A stretch of DNA of 64,000 nucleotides. It comes from Marinobacter bohaiensis (GTDB lineage Bacteria; Pseudomonadota; Gammaproteobacteria; Pseudomonadales; Oleiphilaceae). The DNA lies in the NCBI RefSeq assembly GCF_003258515.1, contig NZ_QGEH01000005.1:124001-188000 (forward strand), in the 5' to 3' direction. The notes beneath the pieces were generated by a model. The model was not told the DNA's origin. It saw only the letters and a list, made by a program, of their open reading frames with translations, and ran no database searches. Within the stretch, counting starts at the first letter, position 1. Each line of letters starts with the position of its first letter. Shown piece by piece: positions 62,617 through 64,000 of this stretch. The translations under genes and the position numbers were made by a program.

Positions 62617-62871
62617 GGTTCGTGTCTCCTGGTCCGGTGATGGATTTCGTTACCAAGCTAAACGGTATAGGGTGAATAGCAAGCAAATCGATATTTGACG
62701 ATTCTATAGGCCCCATAGGGCCTTACACGTGATCCATTAAGGTGACAGTAAGTGGCGATTTTCTATACTAGGGGGGATAGAAGAACAAATAAATGACAGA
62801 GTGCGTTTGAGACAGCATGGCGAATTGATCGGGGGCCCCATCAGGGGATTCGAACTTTCAGGGAGACCACC

Positions 62872-64000
62872 ATGGCGTATCAGAACACCCAGACCGGCCA
62901 CGAGTCGGCCAGCGAGCCGCGACAGGAGAACGCCCTGTCCATCCCGCTGGAAGCCTACCAGACCCGTCGCGCATCCTACTTCTGGGAGCGCAAACTGTTG
63001 CAGAAGCTGCTTGAGTTCGCCGGCAGCCCACCGATCCAGTGCGAACTCTGGGACGGGTCGCAGGTGCGGCTCGACAACACCTCGCCACGCTTTACCCTGG
63101 GCCTGACCGACCCCAAGGCACTCTATCATCTCGTTTCCAACCCCAACCTGTCGTTCGGCGATCTCTACAGCGCCGGCCGGCTGACCGTCTCCGGCGACCT
63201 GACCGAGCTGCTGGACACGCTCTACCAGGCCACCCGCCAGGCCGAGTCCAGCTGGCCCGCCTGGCTGGAGAAGCTCTGGGCCAACCACGCGCCCCGTTCC
63301 ACCGATATGGGCGATGCGCGCCAGAACATCCACCACCATTACGACCTGGGCAACGACTTCTACCGCCTGTGGCTGGATACGGCAGAGATGCAGTACACCT
63401 GCGCCTATTTCGAGAGCGCCGACAACACGCTCGAACAGGCGCAACTGGCCAAGCTGGAACACGTCTGCCGCAAGCTCCAGCTCAAGCCGGGCATGACCGT
63501 GGTGGAAGCCGGTTGCGGCTGGGGCGGGCTGGCCCGCTACATGGCGCGGAACTATGGCGTGAACGTGCACGCCTACAACATCTCGAAGGAACAGCTGGCG
63601 TTCGCCCGCGAGGAAGCAAAACGCCAGGGCCTGGACCAGCAGATCGACTACGTGGAGGACGACTACCGCAACATCAGCGGCCAGTACGACGCCTTCGTCT
63701 CGGTGGGCATGCTGGAACATGTGGGCACCAGCCACTACGACGACATGGCCACGGTGATCAAACGCTCCCTGAAACCCGATGGCCTGGCCCTGCTGCACAG
63801 CATCGGCCGCAACTCGCCACGCAAGATGAACGCCTGGATCGAGAAACGCATCTTTCCCGGCGCCTACCCGCCCAGCATCGGCGAGTTCGTCGGCATCTGC
63901 GAGCGGGGCAATTTCTCGGTGCTGGATGTGGAGAACCTGCGCCTGCACTACGCCCAGACCCTGGAACACTGGAAGGACCGCTTCGAGGCCCACGTCGACG
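62872..64000 (+). CDS. cfa: Cyclopropane-fatty-acyl-phospholipid synthase, cut by right edge
   Basis: The first 376 codons lie in the window; the 3' end is missing. The start is the ATG at 62872 (AGGGAGACCACC upstream). An N-terminal SCP-2-like domain is followed by the SAM methyltransferase part: HHHYDLGNDFYRLWLD, MQYTCAYFE, VVEAGCGWGGLARYMA and VSVGMLEHVG. It adds methylene bridges to unsaturated phospholipid acyl chains, a membrane stress response. CFA synthases belong to RpoE-ChrR regulons in some bacteria; the upstream sequence does not show the matching promoter spacing. Confidence 0.92.
   Translation, partial: MAYQNTQTGHESASEPRQENALSIPLEAYQTRRASYFWERKLLQKLLEFAGSPPIQCELWDGSQVRLDNTSPRFTLGLTDPKALYHLVSNPNLSFGDLYSAGRLTVSGDLTELLDTLYQATRQAESSWPAWLEKLWANHAPRSTDMGDARQNIHHHYDLGNDFYRLWLDTAEMQYTCAYFESADNTLEQAQLAKLEHVCRKLQLKPGMTVVEAGCGWGGLARYMARNYGVNVHAYNISKEQLAFAREEAKRQGLDQQIDYVEDDYRNISGQYDAFVSVGMLEHVGTSHYDDMATVIKRSLKPDGLALLHSIGRNSPRKMNAWIEKRIFPGAYPPSIGEFVGICERGNFSVLDVENLRLHYAQTLEHWKDRFEAHVD

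Noticed and set aside
62730-62752. TGATCC ... TAAG before the cyclopropane synthase gene as a ChrR-type promoter
   Set aside because: The two elements are only 13 bases apart, whereas the known spacing is about 18. The link to RpoE-ChrR is therefore not supported at this position.

Overview
The window reads as the chromosome of a marine-type gammaproteobacterium close to Marinobacter or Pseudomonas. The order recG, oxyR, ridA, spoT, rpoZ, gmk, yicC, rph, crc-like, pyrE matches the Pseudomonas core backbone, and pilT-pilU/yggS-proC-yggT-metX-metW-rdgB-hemW-trmB follows in the same style. Base composition is high in G+C throughout except for an AT-rich stretch at about 55-61 kb. The species cannot be settled from the sequence alone.

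1-19 kb is housekeeping: a YbaK-type domain cut by the left edge, RecG, OxyR with its two redox cysteines, (p)ppGpp metabolism with omega subunit and guanylate kinase, RNA turnover (YicC, RNase PH), a Crc-like pseudo-nuclease divergent from pyrE, DNA polymerase I, and a BtuB cobalamin receptor under a clear cobalamin riboswitch. 19-35 kb carries BtuCD-like transporter genes, FadL, the twitching ATPases PilT and PilU, the yggS-proC-yggT operon, a dynamin-like GTPase and the metX-metW to hemW operon. 35-46 kb holds trmB, a class II deacetylase-like gene, comM/yifB, ubiK, glnK-amtB behind a sigma-54 promoter with two NtrC-like sites, polyamine synthesis (speE, speA) and an RpoE-ChrR singlet-oxygen type sigma/anti-sigma pair preceded by its own promoter motif.

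46-54 kb is an accessory block built around an ECF42-like sigma factor and its expected YCII (DGPF) partners. Three separate minus-strand transcription units here (SnoaL/YCII/VOC, DUF899, GST) carry the same bipartite sequence TGTCGA-N17-CGAC 35-52 bases before their start codons, so this looks like a small local regulon.

54.8-62.0 kb is an integron. An IntI-type integrase (61058-62017, +) with the integrase-specific insert and a perfect LexA-type box in its promoter faces away from eight gene cassettes, all on the minus strand, each ending in its own attC-like site. The cassettes encode, starting next to the integrase: an unknown soluble protein, two membrane proteins, a stand-alone HsdR-N/PD-(D/E)XK-like nuclease, a large Cys/His + pentapeptide-like + membrane protein, an unknown protein, a SnoaL-like protein and a GNAT acetyltransferase. 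This is the most interesting part of the window. The right edge holds an FMN reductase and the start of a cyclopropane fatty acid synthase.

No tRNA, rRNA, CRISPR array or insertion sequence was recognised.
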